Source of the DNA: Salinibacterium hongtaonis
GTDB taxonomy: Bacteria > Actinomycetota > Actinomycetes > Actinomycetales > Microbacteriaceae
Reading direction: 5' to 3'
NCBI RefSeq assembly: GCF_003065485.1
Contig: NZ_CP026951.1
Span: forward strand, 2,604,001 to 2,668,000
Length of the DNA stretch: 64,000 nucleotides
In this document: positions 8,989 to 16,829 of the stretch, piece by piece
How the letters are laid out: each line of letters begins with the position of its first letter
How positions within the stretch are numbered: the first letter of the stretch is position 1
Translations under genes and position numbers: made by a program
Notes under the pieces: model-generated
Databases searched by the model: none
What the model saw: the letters and a program-made list of their open reading frames with translations, nothing else
Told to the model about the DNA's origin: nothing

Positions 8989-9837
8989 CTACGGCTTGGG
9001 GATGCTCGTGTAGGAATCCGGGCGGCGGTCGCGATAGAACTGCCAGTCGTCTCGCATCTCCTGCACCATGTCGAGTTCGAGATCGCGGATCATGATCTCC
9101 TCGTGCTCGCCGGAGCCGCGCTCGCCCACAAAGTTGCCGCGCGGGTCGATCACCTGGCTTGTTCCGTAGAAATCGACGGCCAGCTCGCCGTATTCGTTGT
9201 CTTCGCGGCCCACCCGGTTGGGCTGCAGCACGAAGTAGCCGTTGGCGACAGCCGCGCAGGGGCCCTCGACCTCCCACAGGCGGTTGGAGAGGCCCGGCTT
9301 GGTGGCGTTCGGGTTGAAGACCATATGAGCGCCGTTAAGGCCGAGCTCGCGCCATCCCTCGGGAAAGTGGCGGTCGTAACAGATGTAGACGCCGACCTTG
9401 CCAATGGCAGTGTCGAAGACGGGGTAGCCCATGTTGCCGGGGCGAAAGTAGAACTTCTCCCAGAACCGGTCGAGGTGGGGAATGTGGTGCTTGCGGTACT
9501 TGCCGAGAATCGTGCCGTCTGAATCCACCACGACCGCGGTGTTGTAGTAGACGCCCGTCATGTCCTCTTCATAGATCGGCAGGATCATCACGAGGTTCAG
9601 TTCTTTCGCGAGCCCCGCGAAGCGCTGAACGATTGGGCCGTCGGCCGGTTCGGCATAGCGGTAGTACTTCTTGTCTTCGGTGATTCCGAAGTACGGCCCA
9701 TAGAAAAGCTCTTGGAAGCAGATGATCTGAGCGCCCGCGGCAGCAGCATCTCGCGCGAACTGCTCGTGCTTCTGGATCATCGATTCTTTGTCGCCCGTCC
9801 AGGTGGTCTGGGTGATGGCGGCACGCACTACGGTCAT
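8989..9837 (-). CDS. Beta-ureidopropionase (nitrilase-superfamily N-carbamoyl-beta-alanine amidohydrolase)
   Basis: Hydrolyses N-carbamoyl-beta-alanine/beta-aminoisobutyrate to the beta-amino acid, CO2 and ammonia. The start is the ATG at 9837, 5 nt after GGAGG; a frame four codons longer has no such site. The product has 282 residues with the nitrilase triad visible: Glu in CFQELFYG near 43, Lys in GKYRKHHIP near 116 and Cys in VYICYDRHFPE near 153. The RFWEKFYFRPG stretch near 124-134 is characteristic of the beta-ureidopropionase branch. It is the first gene of the nine-gene operon, divergent from the MocR regulator. Confidence 0.92.
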   Translation of the reverse strand: MTVVRAAITQTTWTGDKESMIQKHEQFARDAAAAGAQIICFQELFYGPYFGITEDKKYYRYAEPADGPIVQRFAGLAKELNLVMILPIYEEDMTGVYYNTAVVVDSDGTILGKYRKHHIPHLDRFWEKFYFRPGNMGYPVFDTAIGKVGVYICYDRHFPEGWRELGLNGAHMVFNPNATKPGLSNRLWEVEGPCAAVANGYFVLQPNRVGREDNEYGELAVDFYGTSQVIDPRGNFVGERGSGEHEEIMIRDLELDMVQEMRDDWQFYRDRRPDSYTSIPKP

Positions 9838-10042
9838 CGGAACCTCCACTACAAGGTCCAGTGCCTCAGTTCAGTTCACGCAGGCACCGAAACGGATGAG
9901 TCGAAAACCAGGACTGCGCTGTCTCGGTTTTGTTATTATTCGACGTGAACATTTCTGTTCTGTTTCTCTTTGTGACGCACGCGTTAATCATCCTCACGTT
10001 CAAACCCTCCGACGGCAAGAGATCGGGCAAGCTGAATTGCAA
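9838..10042. promoter_or_regulatory. Divergent control region, pyrimidine operon / mocR
   Basis: A 205-bp gap between two divergent starts with a clearly AT-richer core (9925-9990). An inverted repeat AAAACC (9904-9909) / GGTTTT (9926-9931) with a 16-nt spacer lies on the operon side, and ATTATT-like -10 candidates lie in 9933-9942. MocR-type regulators usually bind between their own gene and the target operon, so this is the likely operator region. Individual boxes are not assigned with certainty. Confidence 0.5.
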
Positions 10043-11413
10043 ATGCACCCCATAGTTGCTGAGATCGAGAACCGCAGCCCCGCCGGCATCGCGGCCGCTC
10101 TCGGGCGCCTCATCGGCTCAGGAAGGCTGGCCCCCGGCGACCGCCTGCCCACCGTGCGCGACCTCGCAGCACAGCTCGAAGTGAGCCCTGCGACCATTAG
10201 CGCCGCCTGGCAGGCCGTTGCCGGAGCAGGTCTCATCGTCTCCCGCGGTCGCAGCGGAACCTTCGTGCTTGAGCAGCCACAGCACTGGCTTCCGACCCGA
10301 AGCAAGGTGATGGCCGGTCGGCAGCAACCAGCTCGTATCGACCTCTCCAAGGGAACCCCAGACCCCGCACTGCTGCCCGCCCTCGGCCCAGCGCTCGGCC
10401 GCGTCTCGCAGCGCGCCGTCACGGCGAGCTACCACGAGGTGCCCGTCATCCCCGAGCTGCTCGCCCTGCTTTCCACTTCGTGGCCGTATCCAGTAGAAGA
10501 CATCACGGTTGTCGACGGAGCCCTGGATGCCCTCTCCCGCAGCCTCGAGGCCGTCACCCGATTCGGCGACCGCGTCGTGGTCGAAAGCCCCGGCTTTCCG
10601 CCGTTCTTCGACCTGCTCGACCAGCTCGGTCTCACCCCCATCCCCGTGCCCGTCGACGCCAACGGCATCGAACCAGAGGCCTTCGCGGCGGCACTCCGCA
10701 GGGGCCCGAGCGCTGTCATCCTGCAGCCTCGGGCCCACAATCCCACCGGCGCCTCGATGACGGTCGACCGCGCCCGCGACCTCGCCCAGCTGTTGGAGGT
10801 CACCAAGCGCGCCGCCGACACCGTCGTCATAGAAGACGACCACTCCGGCGACATCAGCACGGCCGCCGACGTGAGCCTCGGCCACTGGCTCCCCGACCGA
10901 GTGCTGCACATCCGCAGCTACTCAAAATCGCACGGGCCAGACCTGCGCATCGCCGCGCTCGGCGGGCCGACCCGCTTGCTCGACCCCATCGTTGCGAGAC
11001 GGATGCTCGGGCCGGGATGGACCAGCCGCATGCTTCAGACGATCCTCCATGAGCTGCTCTCCAACCCCGAATCCATTGAGGATGTCGCCGAAGCGCGCCG
11101 GGTCTATGCCCGCCGCCAATCGGCCCTCGTTGTGGCGCTCGCCTCGCACGGAATCAGCATCGCTCAGCCCGACGGCATCAACCTGTGGCTGCCCGTTCTC
11201 GACGAACGCGACGCCATCGTGCATCTGGCCGCTCACGGCATCCGGGTGGCCGCCGGCAGTCCCTTCGTGGTCGAGGCCGGCGACACAACGCCCCATGTGC
11301 GCGTGACCGCTGGCGCGCTCGAGAACGATGTCGAGGCCGTTGCCCATGCGCTCGCGGGTGCAGCCCGACCCCAGGGCCTTGCAACAGGAGCGCTTGCGAC
11401 CCGCTGGTCCTAG
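10043..11413 (+). CDS. MocR-type (GntR HTH + aminotransferase-like) transcriptional regulator
   Basis: A 456-residue fusion of an N-terminal GntR winged helix (PTVRDLAAQLEVSPATISAAW near 37-57) and a class I aminotransferase-like sensor domain. The PLP-lysine motif SYSKSHGPDLR (near 293-303) is intact, so PLP is probably bound. MocR proteins sense an amine or aldehyde through PLP and activate or repress a neighbouring gene set. Divergent orientation next to the pyrimidine operon suggests it responds to a beta-amino acid or semialdehyde intermediate. The ATG at 10043 was chosen because the GntR domain begins within a few residues. Upstream extension has no domain homology that I recognise and runs into the promoter. 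Confidence 0.88.
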   Translation: MHPIVAEIENRSPAGIAAALGRLIGSGRLAPGDRLPTVRDLAAQLEVSPATISAAWQAVAGAGLIVSRGRSGTFVLEQPQHWLPTRSKVMAGRQQPARIDLSKGTPDPALLPALGPALGRVSQRAVTASYHEVPVIPELLALLSTSWPYPVEDITVVDGALDALSRSLEAVTRFGDRVVVESPGFPPFFDLLDQLGLTPIPVPVDANGIEPEAFAAALRRGPSAVILQPRAHNPTGASMTVDRARDLAQLLEVTKRAADTVVIEDDHSGDISTAADVSLGHWLPDRVLHIRSYSKSHGPDLRIAALGGPTRLLDPIVARRMLGPGWTSRMLQTILHELLSNPESIEDVAEARRVYARRQSALVVALASHGISIAQPDGINLWLPVLDERDAIVHLAAHGIRVAAGSPFVVEAGDTTPHVRVTAGALENDVEAVAHALAGAARPQGLATGALATRWS

Positions 11414-11480
11414 ACGGGCGTGAGGCGATGCCGCATCGTCACGCATCCGAAACACGGATAGGCGTAGTCTTGCCCCAGAC

Positions 11481-11524
11481 CACCGGTCGGCTGTGACCGG
11501 GTGAGCTGCCCGGGATTTGGGCAG
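11481..11524 (+). terminator. Two small hairpins downstream of mocR
   Basis: CACCGGTC / GACCGGGTG (one bulge) at 11481-11503 and CTGCCC / GGGCAG with a 7-nt loop at 11506-11524. They lie in the 198-bp gap before the F420-0 transporter. They could terminate mocR or form a structured leader for the transporter operon; neither has a U-tract. Confidence 0.3.
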
Positions 11525-11611
11525 TGGGTTGTGGCGGCACATAGCCCGCCAGCGGATTGTCGCGTCTGCCGCGCCCGCGCCCACCGTTCTCCGACTCACC
11601 ATCGAGGTCTC

Positions 11612-12613
11612 ATGCTCACATTCGCAGCCCGTTTTCGCGTCGCCGCGGCAGCAGCATCCGCCGTTCTGCTGCTGCTGCTGCTGGCAGGATGCTCCGCCAG
11701 CACGGGCACCGCAGGGCCCAGCGCGAGCCCCCGCCCCGAAGCAGAGCGGTACCCGGTGACCGTGGACAACTGTGGAACCGACGTGACCTTCGAGGCCGCT
11801 CCCGAGCGAGTCATCACGATCAAATCATCGACGACCGAGACGATGCTGGCGCTGGGGCTGGGCGACCGCATCATCGGCACAGCCGCCCTCGACGGACCCC
11901 TGCCGGATTCTGCCGATTCGGCACCGACCATCATCAGCGACAAGGTTCCCGGGCGCGAGGCCGTGCTCGCCCTGGCCCCCGATCTGGTCTATGCCGGATG
12001 GGAGTCCAACTTCAGCGCCGAGGGAGTCGGCGAGCGCCCTGCCCTCACCGACCTCGGCATCGCCACCTATGTGTCTCCCGCGGCGTGCAAGGGCGAGGGG
12101 TACATGCCAGACCCCCTCACCTTCGATGCGGTCTTCGACGAGATTCGCGAGGTCGGTGCCATCTTTGATGCGGATGCCGCGGCCGCCGCGCTCGTCGACG
12201 ACCAGCGCGCACAGCTCGAGTCGCTCACGCCCGCCGAAGGCTCGCCTACCGCGGTCTGGTACTCCAGCGGCCGCGCCACCCCCTACGTCGGCGCCGGAAT
12301 CGGAGCCCCCGCCATGATCATGAAGGCCGCGGGGCTCAGCAACATGGCCGCCGACGTTCGTGACACCTGGACTTCGCTCAGCTGGGAGGCCGTCATTGCG
12401 GCCAACCCCGACGTCATCGTGCTCGTCGATTCCGCCTGGAACACGGCAGATTCCAAGATCGCCACGCTCGAAGAGAACCCCGCAACGGCCGCTCTGGATG
12501 CCGTGCGGCAGAAGCGTTATGTGGTGGTGCCGTTCGCCGCGACCGAGGCCGGAACGCGCAATGTTGATGCCGTGGCCTCGATCATCGACCAGCTGCAGGA
12601 GCTCGGATGGTGA
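11612..12613 (+). CDS. Putative F420-0 ABC transporter, substrate-binding lipoprotein
   Basis: A 333-residue periplasmic-binding protein of the BtuF/FecB (class III) fold. The start is the ATG at 11612, directly followed by a lipoprotein signal with a run of leucines and LAGC (cysteine at residue 27). Typical features are the VTVDNCGTDVTFEAAPERVI strand (near residues 47-66) and long connecting helix. Together with the FecCD permease and ATPase behind it and cofE opposite, it matches the three-gene cassette known as the putative F420-0 transporter. That cassette is described for actinobacteria that take up the F420 precursor instead of making it. The ligand is inferred from this context; haem, siderophore or cobamide are alternatives of the fold. 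Confidence 0.8.
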   Translation: MLTFAARFRVAAAAASAVLLLLLLAGCSASTGTAGPSASPRPEAERYPVTVDNCGTDVTFEAAPERVITIKSSTTETMLALGLGDRIIGTAALDGPLPDSADSAPTIISDKVPGREAVLALAPDLVYAGWESNFSAEGVGERPALTDLGIATYVSPAACKGEGYMPDPLTFDAVFDEIREVGAIFDADAAAAALVDDQRAQLESLTPAEGSPTAVWYSSGRATPYVGAGIGAPAMIMKAAGLSNMAADVRDTWTSLSWEAVIAANPDVIVLVDSAWNTADSKIATLEENPATAALDAVRQKRYVVVPFAATEAGTRNVDAVASIIDQLQELGW

Positions 12614-12617
12614 CCCC

Positions 12618-13706
12618 GTGACCAGCTCGACCGCTTCGGCAACGAGACTGCCCGGTTCTCCGCGGCCCGTCCCTCGTCCACCGCGCTCCGGCGGCGGTCG
12701 CATCGCCGCGATCATCGTCGGCTCGCTCGCGGCGCTCATCGCTGTGTGCGCGATTGCGGTCACGATCGGGCCAGCCGATATCTCGCTCGCCGATGTCTTC
12801 TCGAGCGTCGGGCGCGGGCTCGGACTTCCCGTCGAGTCCACCGCTACGCCGCTCACCGAAGCGATCATCTGGCAGCTCCGCATGCCGCGCATCCTCACGG
12901 CGGCGGCGGTCGGCGCCGGGCTTGCCCTCAGCGGCGCGGTCATGCAGAGCGTCACCCGCAACCCCCTCGCCGACCCCTACCTGCTTGGGCTCTCGTCGGG
13001 GGCATCCCTCGGCGCAGTCGCGGTGCTCATCCTCGGGGTCGGACTCGCCCTGCCCGTCGCCGCGTTCGCCGGGGCGCTGCTCGCCCTCATCGCCACCCTC
13101 ACGATCGCCCGCATCGGTGGGGCCGTCACGCCCGGCCGGGCCGTTCTCGCCGGCCTCGCCATCGCCCAGCTCGCCGGTGCCGCAACGTCGTTTGTGATCT
13201 TCTGGTCGTCGCAGGGTGACTCCTACCGCGAGATCCTCAACTGGCTGCTCGGCTCCCTCGCGGGCAGCGACTGGAGCAGCGTCGCCATCTCGGGCGTCGC
13301 CCTCGCCGTCGTCGGCACCGCCCTCGTGCTCGCCGCGCCCAAGCTCGACGCCTTCACCTTCGGCGACACCGCCGCCGCCTCGCTCGGCATCTCCGTCAAT
13401 CGCACCCGATGGATGCTGCTCACCGGCGTGGCCCTGCTGACCGGTGCCATGGTCTCCGTCAGCGGGTCGATCGGGTTCATCGGCCTCATCCTGCCGCACC
13501 TCGTTCGCGGACTCAGCGGGCCAGGGCACCGGCGGATGCTCCCCCTGGTTGCCATCACAGGCGCCCTGTTTCTCGTCGTCGCCGACACCATCGCCCGCAC
13601 GGTCTTCGACCCGCGAGAACTGCCCGTCGGCATCATCACCGCGTTCATCGGGGTGCCGGCGTTCGTGCTGCTCATCACGCGACGTAAGGGGGTGGCGTGG
13701 GCATGA
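12618..13706 (+). CDS. Putative F420-0 ABC transporter permease (FecCD/BtuC family)
   Basis: A 362-residue membrane protein with about ten hydrophobic segments and the FecCD hallmark TRNPLADPYLLGLSSGASLGA (near residues 115-135). The start is a GTG at 12618, 4 bp after the binding-protein stop. It has no close ribosome site of its own, so translation is probably coupled. The open frame further upstream overlaps the previous gene and is not coding. The C-terminal end overlaps the ATPase start. The substrate is assigned only by the cassette context. Confidence 0.85.
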   Translation: MTSSTASATRLPGSPRPVPRPPRSGGGRIAAIIVGSLAALIAVCAIAVTIGPADISLADVFSSVGRGLGLPVESTATPLTEAIIWQLRMPRILTAAAVGAGLALSGAVMQSVTRNPLADPYLLGLSSGASLGAVAVLILGVGLALPVAAFAGALLALIATLTIARIGGAVTPGRAVLAGLAIAQLAGAATSFVIFWSSQGDSYREILNWLLGSLAGSDWSSVAISGVALAVVGTALVLAAPKLDAFTFGDTAAASLGISVNRTRWMLLTGVALLTGAMVSVSGSIGFIGLILPHLVRGLSGPGHRRMLPLVAITGALFLVVADTIARTVFDPRELPVGIITAFIGVPAFVLLITRRKGVAWA

Positions 13707-14527
13707 CCATCTCCCCGTCCCCGGCGACAGTTTCTGACGCTGCAGACCCCAACACCCTCCGCGGGGCGGTTGAGGTGCAGGGCGTCAGCTTTTCGATCGA
13801 GTCATCCCGCATCCTCACCGATGTCACGGCTCAGGCCCCTGCGCAGCGTGTTACGGGGTTGCTCGGCCCCAACGGCGCCGGCAAGTCCACCCTGCTTCGG
13901 CTGCTCGCCGGAATCTCGCGCCCCGGCTCGGGTGCAGTGCTGCTCGATGGTGCCGATCTCGCAACGCTTCCTCGCCGCGCCGTCGCCCGCCGCATCGCCC
14001 TGCTCGAACAGAGCGCGGCCCCCTCCGTGGACCTCACCGCCCGCCAGGTTGTGCTGCTGGGCCGCATCCCCCACCGCAGCGGGCTACTCGGAGACTTCAC
14101 GTCACCAGAGCACCAGGCCGCGGCATCCGATGCCCTCGCCGCGGCGGGAGCATCCGATATCTCCGACCGCCCGTGGCACAGCTTGAGCGGAGGCCAGCAG
14201 CAGCGCGTGCAGGTCGCCCGGGCGTTGGCCCAGCAGCCGGATCTGCTGCTGCTTGACGAACCCACCAATCACCTCGACGTGAGCGCACAGCTCTCGCTAC
14301 TGCGACAGGTGCGCGGGCTGGGACTCACCTCGGTCATGGCGCTGCACGACCTCAACCTCGCCGCCTCCCACTGCGACCACATCGTTCTGCTGCGCGACGG
14401 CCGGGTCGTCGCCCAAGGCACCCCCGCCCACGTGCTCACCCCCGCCACAATCTCGGCCGTCTACTCGGTCGAATGCGACGTGATCGCGCACCCCCGCACG
14501 GGCCTCCCCGTCATCCTCTTCGCGTAG
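13703..14527 (+). CDS. Putative F420-0 ABC transporter ATP-binding protein
   Basis: A 274-residue FecE/BtuD-type ATPase: Walker A GPNGAGKST at 55-63, signature LSGGQQQR at 161-168, Walker B LLLLDEP at 181-187 and the H-loop histidine in VMALHDLN. The ATG at 13703 overlaps the permease stop by 4 nt and has AAGGGGG 10 nt upstream. An in-frame GTG six bases earlier (13697) is a possible alternative start. It completes the importer and is convergent with cofE; the gap holds two copies of the 55-bp palindromic repeat. Confidence 0.87.
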   Translation: MTISPSPATVSDAADPNTLRGAVEVQGVSFSIESSRILTDVTAQAPAQRVTGLLGPNGAGKSTLLRLLAGISRPGSGAVLLDGADLATLPRRAVARRIALLEQSAAPSVDLTARQVVLLGRIPHRSGLLGDFTSPEHQAAASDALAAAGASDISDRPWHSLSGGQQQRVQVARALAQQPDLLLLDEPTNHLDVSAQLSLLRQVRGLGLTSVMALHDLNLAASHCDHIVLLRDGRVVAQGTPAHVLTPATISAVYSVECDVIAHPRTGLPVILFA

Positions 14528-14609
14528 CGCCGCCGCGGGTGTGGCCTGCACCCCTTGCTCGCCACTCACCACACTCGCGCCGCTCGCGCGTCCGTCCGCC
14601 ACACCCGCG

Positions 14610-14664
14610 AGGGGTCCCAAATGTGGTTTCGGGGACGCCGTGAAGGCACATTTCGCGCACCTCA
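14610..14664. repeat. 55-bp palindromic element, copy 1 (degenerate right arm)
   Basis: The left arm GAGGGGTCCCAAATG is exact. The right arm CATTTCGCGCACCTC matches the consensus CATTTGGGACCCCTC only in its outer and inner thirds, and the centre is 25 nt. It is the first of two copies between the F420-0 transporter ATPase and cofE. Confidence 0.7.
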
Positions 14665-14702
14665 TCGGATGGATGCATCCCGCAGCGGATGATGCACCCG
14701 CG

Positions 14703-14758
14703 AGGGGTCCCAAATGAGTCTTCGCGGGCACCCTCGAAGGCGCATTTGGGACCCCTCA
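14703..14758. repeat. 56-bp palindromic element, copy 2
   Basis: Perfect 15-nt arms GAGGGGTCCCAAATG (14703-14717) and CATTTGGGACCCCTC (14744-14758) around a 26-nt centre. The centre has an inner CTTCG/CGAAG pairing. It sits 38 bp from copy 1 in the same convergent gap. Confidence 0.9.
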
Positions 14759-14901
14759 GCTGGGTTGTGCGGGGTGGGGCGGGCGCGCGCACGGGCGGGC
14801 GGGCGAGGCGAGTCCGCGCGCCGGTCGGGCGCGCACGCGGGCGGGCGAGTCCGCGGGCACGCCGCGCGCGAGCACGCCGGGCGGCCCGGCCCGCGCGGCG
14901 C

Positions 14902-15738
14902 TCACTCGGGAGAGGCGTCCGTCGTGGCCTCGGGCCCCTCGCGGTAGCCCTCGTCGTAGCCGTCGCGGTAACCCTCGTCGTAGCCCTCGGAACGCCCGGC
15001 GGCTCGCGCTTCGGCGGAACCCTGCCAGAACAGGTCGCGCTCGGCGGGGCGCTGCAGGCTTCGTGCCCCCGCTCCGTCGAGATCGGCGACCAGATGGCCG
15101 AGCCCGCGGATGATGGCAACGGGCATACCGCTGGTCTTGCCCTTGACCAGGTCGGCTGCGGCCGCGATCTCGTCGCCGACCGCTGGCAGGGTCACGAGGA
15201 GGGGACGGCCATGGGCATCCGTTGTTCCCCGCAGATCGTCGAACACCCGCACGCCGGCCGCCCCGATCGCGATGTCGGTCTGTCCTTCGCGCCACGCGCG
15301 ACCGGACGTGTCAGAGATGACCACGCCGATGCGGGCACCCGTCGCCGCCCGCAGGCCGACGCACAGCTCCCGGGCCGAAGCATCCGGGTCAAGGGGCAGC
15401 AGCAGAACGGTGCCGTCGGGAGTGTTGCTTGAGTCGACGCCAGCGGCGGCCATCACGAGCCCCTGCCGGTTTTCGACAATGCGGGTAACCCCGCCGGGGT
15501 GCTCCCGGCTCGCGACCACGCGGACCGTCTCGTCGGTGATCGCCTGTTCGCGGTCGGCGGCGGCAACGACGCGCCCCTCCGACTTCGAGACTATTTTGCT
15601 CGTCACGGCCAGGATGTCGCCGTCGGCAAGCCCGCCATCACCTACCGCGGCCAGAATCAGGTCGACCAGGTCATCACCGGGCGCGATCTCGGCGATGCCC
15701 GTAACCCCGAGCACGGTGACGCCCGCGACGATCGCCAT
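14902..15738 (-). CDS. cofE: Coenzyme F420-0:L-glutamate ligase with repeat tail
   Basis: Adds glutamate(s) to F420-0 with GTP and a divalent metal, making the polyglutamylated cofactor that stays in the cell. The start is the ATG at 15738, overlapping the oxidoreductase stop by one base (TGATG). The product has 278 residues: [14 protein letters not shown] near 11-24, the [13 protein letters not shown] nucleotide/metal region near 44-56, and [14 protein letters not shown] near 145. It is single-domain and lacks the nitroreductase half found in mycobacterial FbiB. The C-terminus after about residue 240 is an unusual Glu-Gly-Tyr-Asp/Arg repeat (two units from a 24-bp direct repeat at 14943-14990), not part of the catalytic fold. 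It is convergent with a putative F420-0 importer. Confidence 0.92.
   Translation of the reverse strand: MAIVAGVTVLGVTGIAEIAPGDDLVDLILAAVGDGGLADGDILAVTSKIVSKSEGRVVAAADREQAITDETVRVVASREHPGGVTRIVENRQGLVMAAAGVDSSNTPDGTVLLLPLDPDASARELCVGLRAATGARIGVVISDTSGRAWREGQTDIAIGAAGVRVFDDLRGTTDAHGRPLLVTLPAVGDEIAAAADLVKGKTSGMPVAIIRGLGHLVADLDGAGARSLQRPAERDLFWQGSAEARAAGRSEGYDEGYRDGYDEGYREGPEATTDASPE
14943..14990 (-). repeat. 24-bp direct repeat inside cofE
   Basis: Two near-identical 24-bp units (14943-14966 and 14967-14990) encode EGYDEGYR-like octapeptides in the CofE tail. Differences are two bases, so duplication is recent or maintained. Confidence 0.75.
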
Positions 15739-16784
15739 CAGCGCACCAGCTTCGGCAGCACGCTGCGCCCGAATTCGTGGATCCATTCGCGCTGATTTCG
15801 CCCCACGTTGTGCAGATAGATGCGGTCGAATCCCAGATCCACATACTTCTGGATGGCGGCCCTGTGCACGTCTGGGTCGGCAGAAATCACCATGCGGCCG
15901 TCAAAGTCTTCTGCACGCACCATGCGGGCGAGCTGCTCGAACTCGAACGGTGAGCGGATGTCGCTCTTAGAAAAGCGCATGCCCCCATTAGGCCACTCCC
16001 GCAGCGCATTCGCCATGGCCTGTTCGTCGGTTTCTGCCCAGCTCAGGTGCAGTCTGAGCACCTTGGGCATCGCCGACCCGTCACGCCCCGAGGCACGTGC
16101 GCCTTCGGCAAAACGAGCAAGCAGACCGGCGACCTTGTCGACGGGCGCCCCAACCGTGATGAGACCGTCGGCGACGCGGCCTGCGCGTTTGGCGGTGACG
16201 GGGCCGGATGTTGCCACCAGAATCTGGGGGGCCACCTCCGGCATCGTCCACAGCCGCGACGATTCGAGCGTGAAGTTAGGGCCGGAGTGTTTGGCGTCGC
16301 GCCCAGCGATCGACGCCGTGAACAGTTTGCTGATCACCTCGACGGCCTCGAACATCCGGTTTATGCGGTCGGCCGCCTCGGGCCAGTATGCGCCGACGAC
16401 GTGCTCGTTGACGGCCTCGCCGGAGCCGACCCCCAGCCAGTGCCGCCCCGGATACATCGTTGCCAGAGTGGCGGATGCCTGGGCCACGACGGCAGGATGC
16501 ATCCGAAACGACGGCGTCGTTACCCCCGGCCCGAAGTCGCCGGTGGTGCGCTCGCCAATCGCCGCGAGCACGCTCCACACGAAGGATGCCTCACCCTGGG
16601 CCGGCACCCACGGCTGAAAGTGGTCGGCCGCCATCACCCCCGTGAACCCGTGCTGCTCGGCGTATGCGGCGAGCGCGACAGCCTCGGTCGGCGCGAACTG
16701 CTCCAGCATTGCGGCGTAGCCGATGTCCATGGCGCCGGTGCGAACTGCGTCGTTCTGGCCAGCCGGGTGCGTGGGTGCCGTCAT
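15738..16784 (-). CDS. LLM-class F420-dependent oxidoreductase, Fgd-like group
   Basis: A 348-residue enzyme related to F420-dependent glucose-6-phosphate dehydrogenase: [18 protein letters not shown] near 57-74, [20 protein letters not shown] near 88-107 and the [11 protein letters not shown] loop near 117. The aspartate-histidine and glutamate positions of Fgd are kept. The lysines that bind the sugar phosphate in Fgd are not evident, so the substrate probably differs (TIGR03557-type). The ATG at 16784 has AGGA 7 nt upstream; a 10-codon longer frame lacks one. The stop overlaps the cofE start, so enzyme and cofactor ligase are co-translated. Confidence 0.88.
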   Translation of the reverse strand: MTAPTHPAGQNDAVRTGAMDIGYAAMLEQFAPTEAVALAAYAEQHGFTGVMAADHFQPWVPAQGEASFVWSVLAAIGERTTGDFGPGVTTPSFRMHPAVVAQASATLATMYPGRHWLGVGSGEAVNEHVVGAYWPEAADRINRMFEAVEVISKLFTASIAGRDAKHSGPNFTLESSRLWTMPEVAPQILVATSGPVTAKRAGRVADGLITVGAPVDKVAGLLARFAEGARASGRDGSAMPKVLRLHLSWAETDEQAMANALREWPNGGMRFSKSDIRSPFEFEQLARMVRAEDFDGRMVISADPDVHRAAIQKYVDLGFDRIYLHNVGRNQREWIHEFGRSVLPKLVR

Positions 16785-16829
16785 AGGAGAATCCTGCCCC
16801 ATGACCGGCATCACCGGTGCACCGAAGCG

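Larger units (their letters stand above)
14528..14901. other. Gene-free convergent gap with palindromic repeats and a very GC-rich tract
   Basis: No credible gene on either strand. 14609-14758 holds two copies of the 55-56 bp palindromic element described separately. 14762-14901 is an almost pure G/C tract rich in GCGGGCG words, just downstream of the cofE stop. I see no terminator with a T-run. Confidence 0.7.

Noticed and set aside
7443-9095. 550-codon plus-strand frame over hydA
   Set aside because: Antisense shadow of dihydropyrimidinase, no motif seen, no ribosome site or promoter.
11414-11611. Cobalamin riboswitch before the BtuF-like gene
   Set aside because: The B12-box and the paired core sequences are not present; cofE context also argues against a cobamide transporter.
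14902-14990. CRISPR-like array in the cofE tail
   Set aside because: Only two 24-bp units directly abutting with no spacers, in frame in a coding gene; it is a coding tandem duplication.
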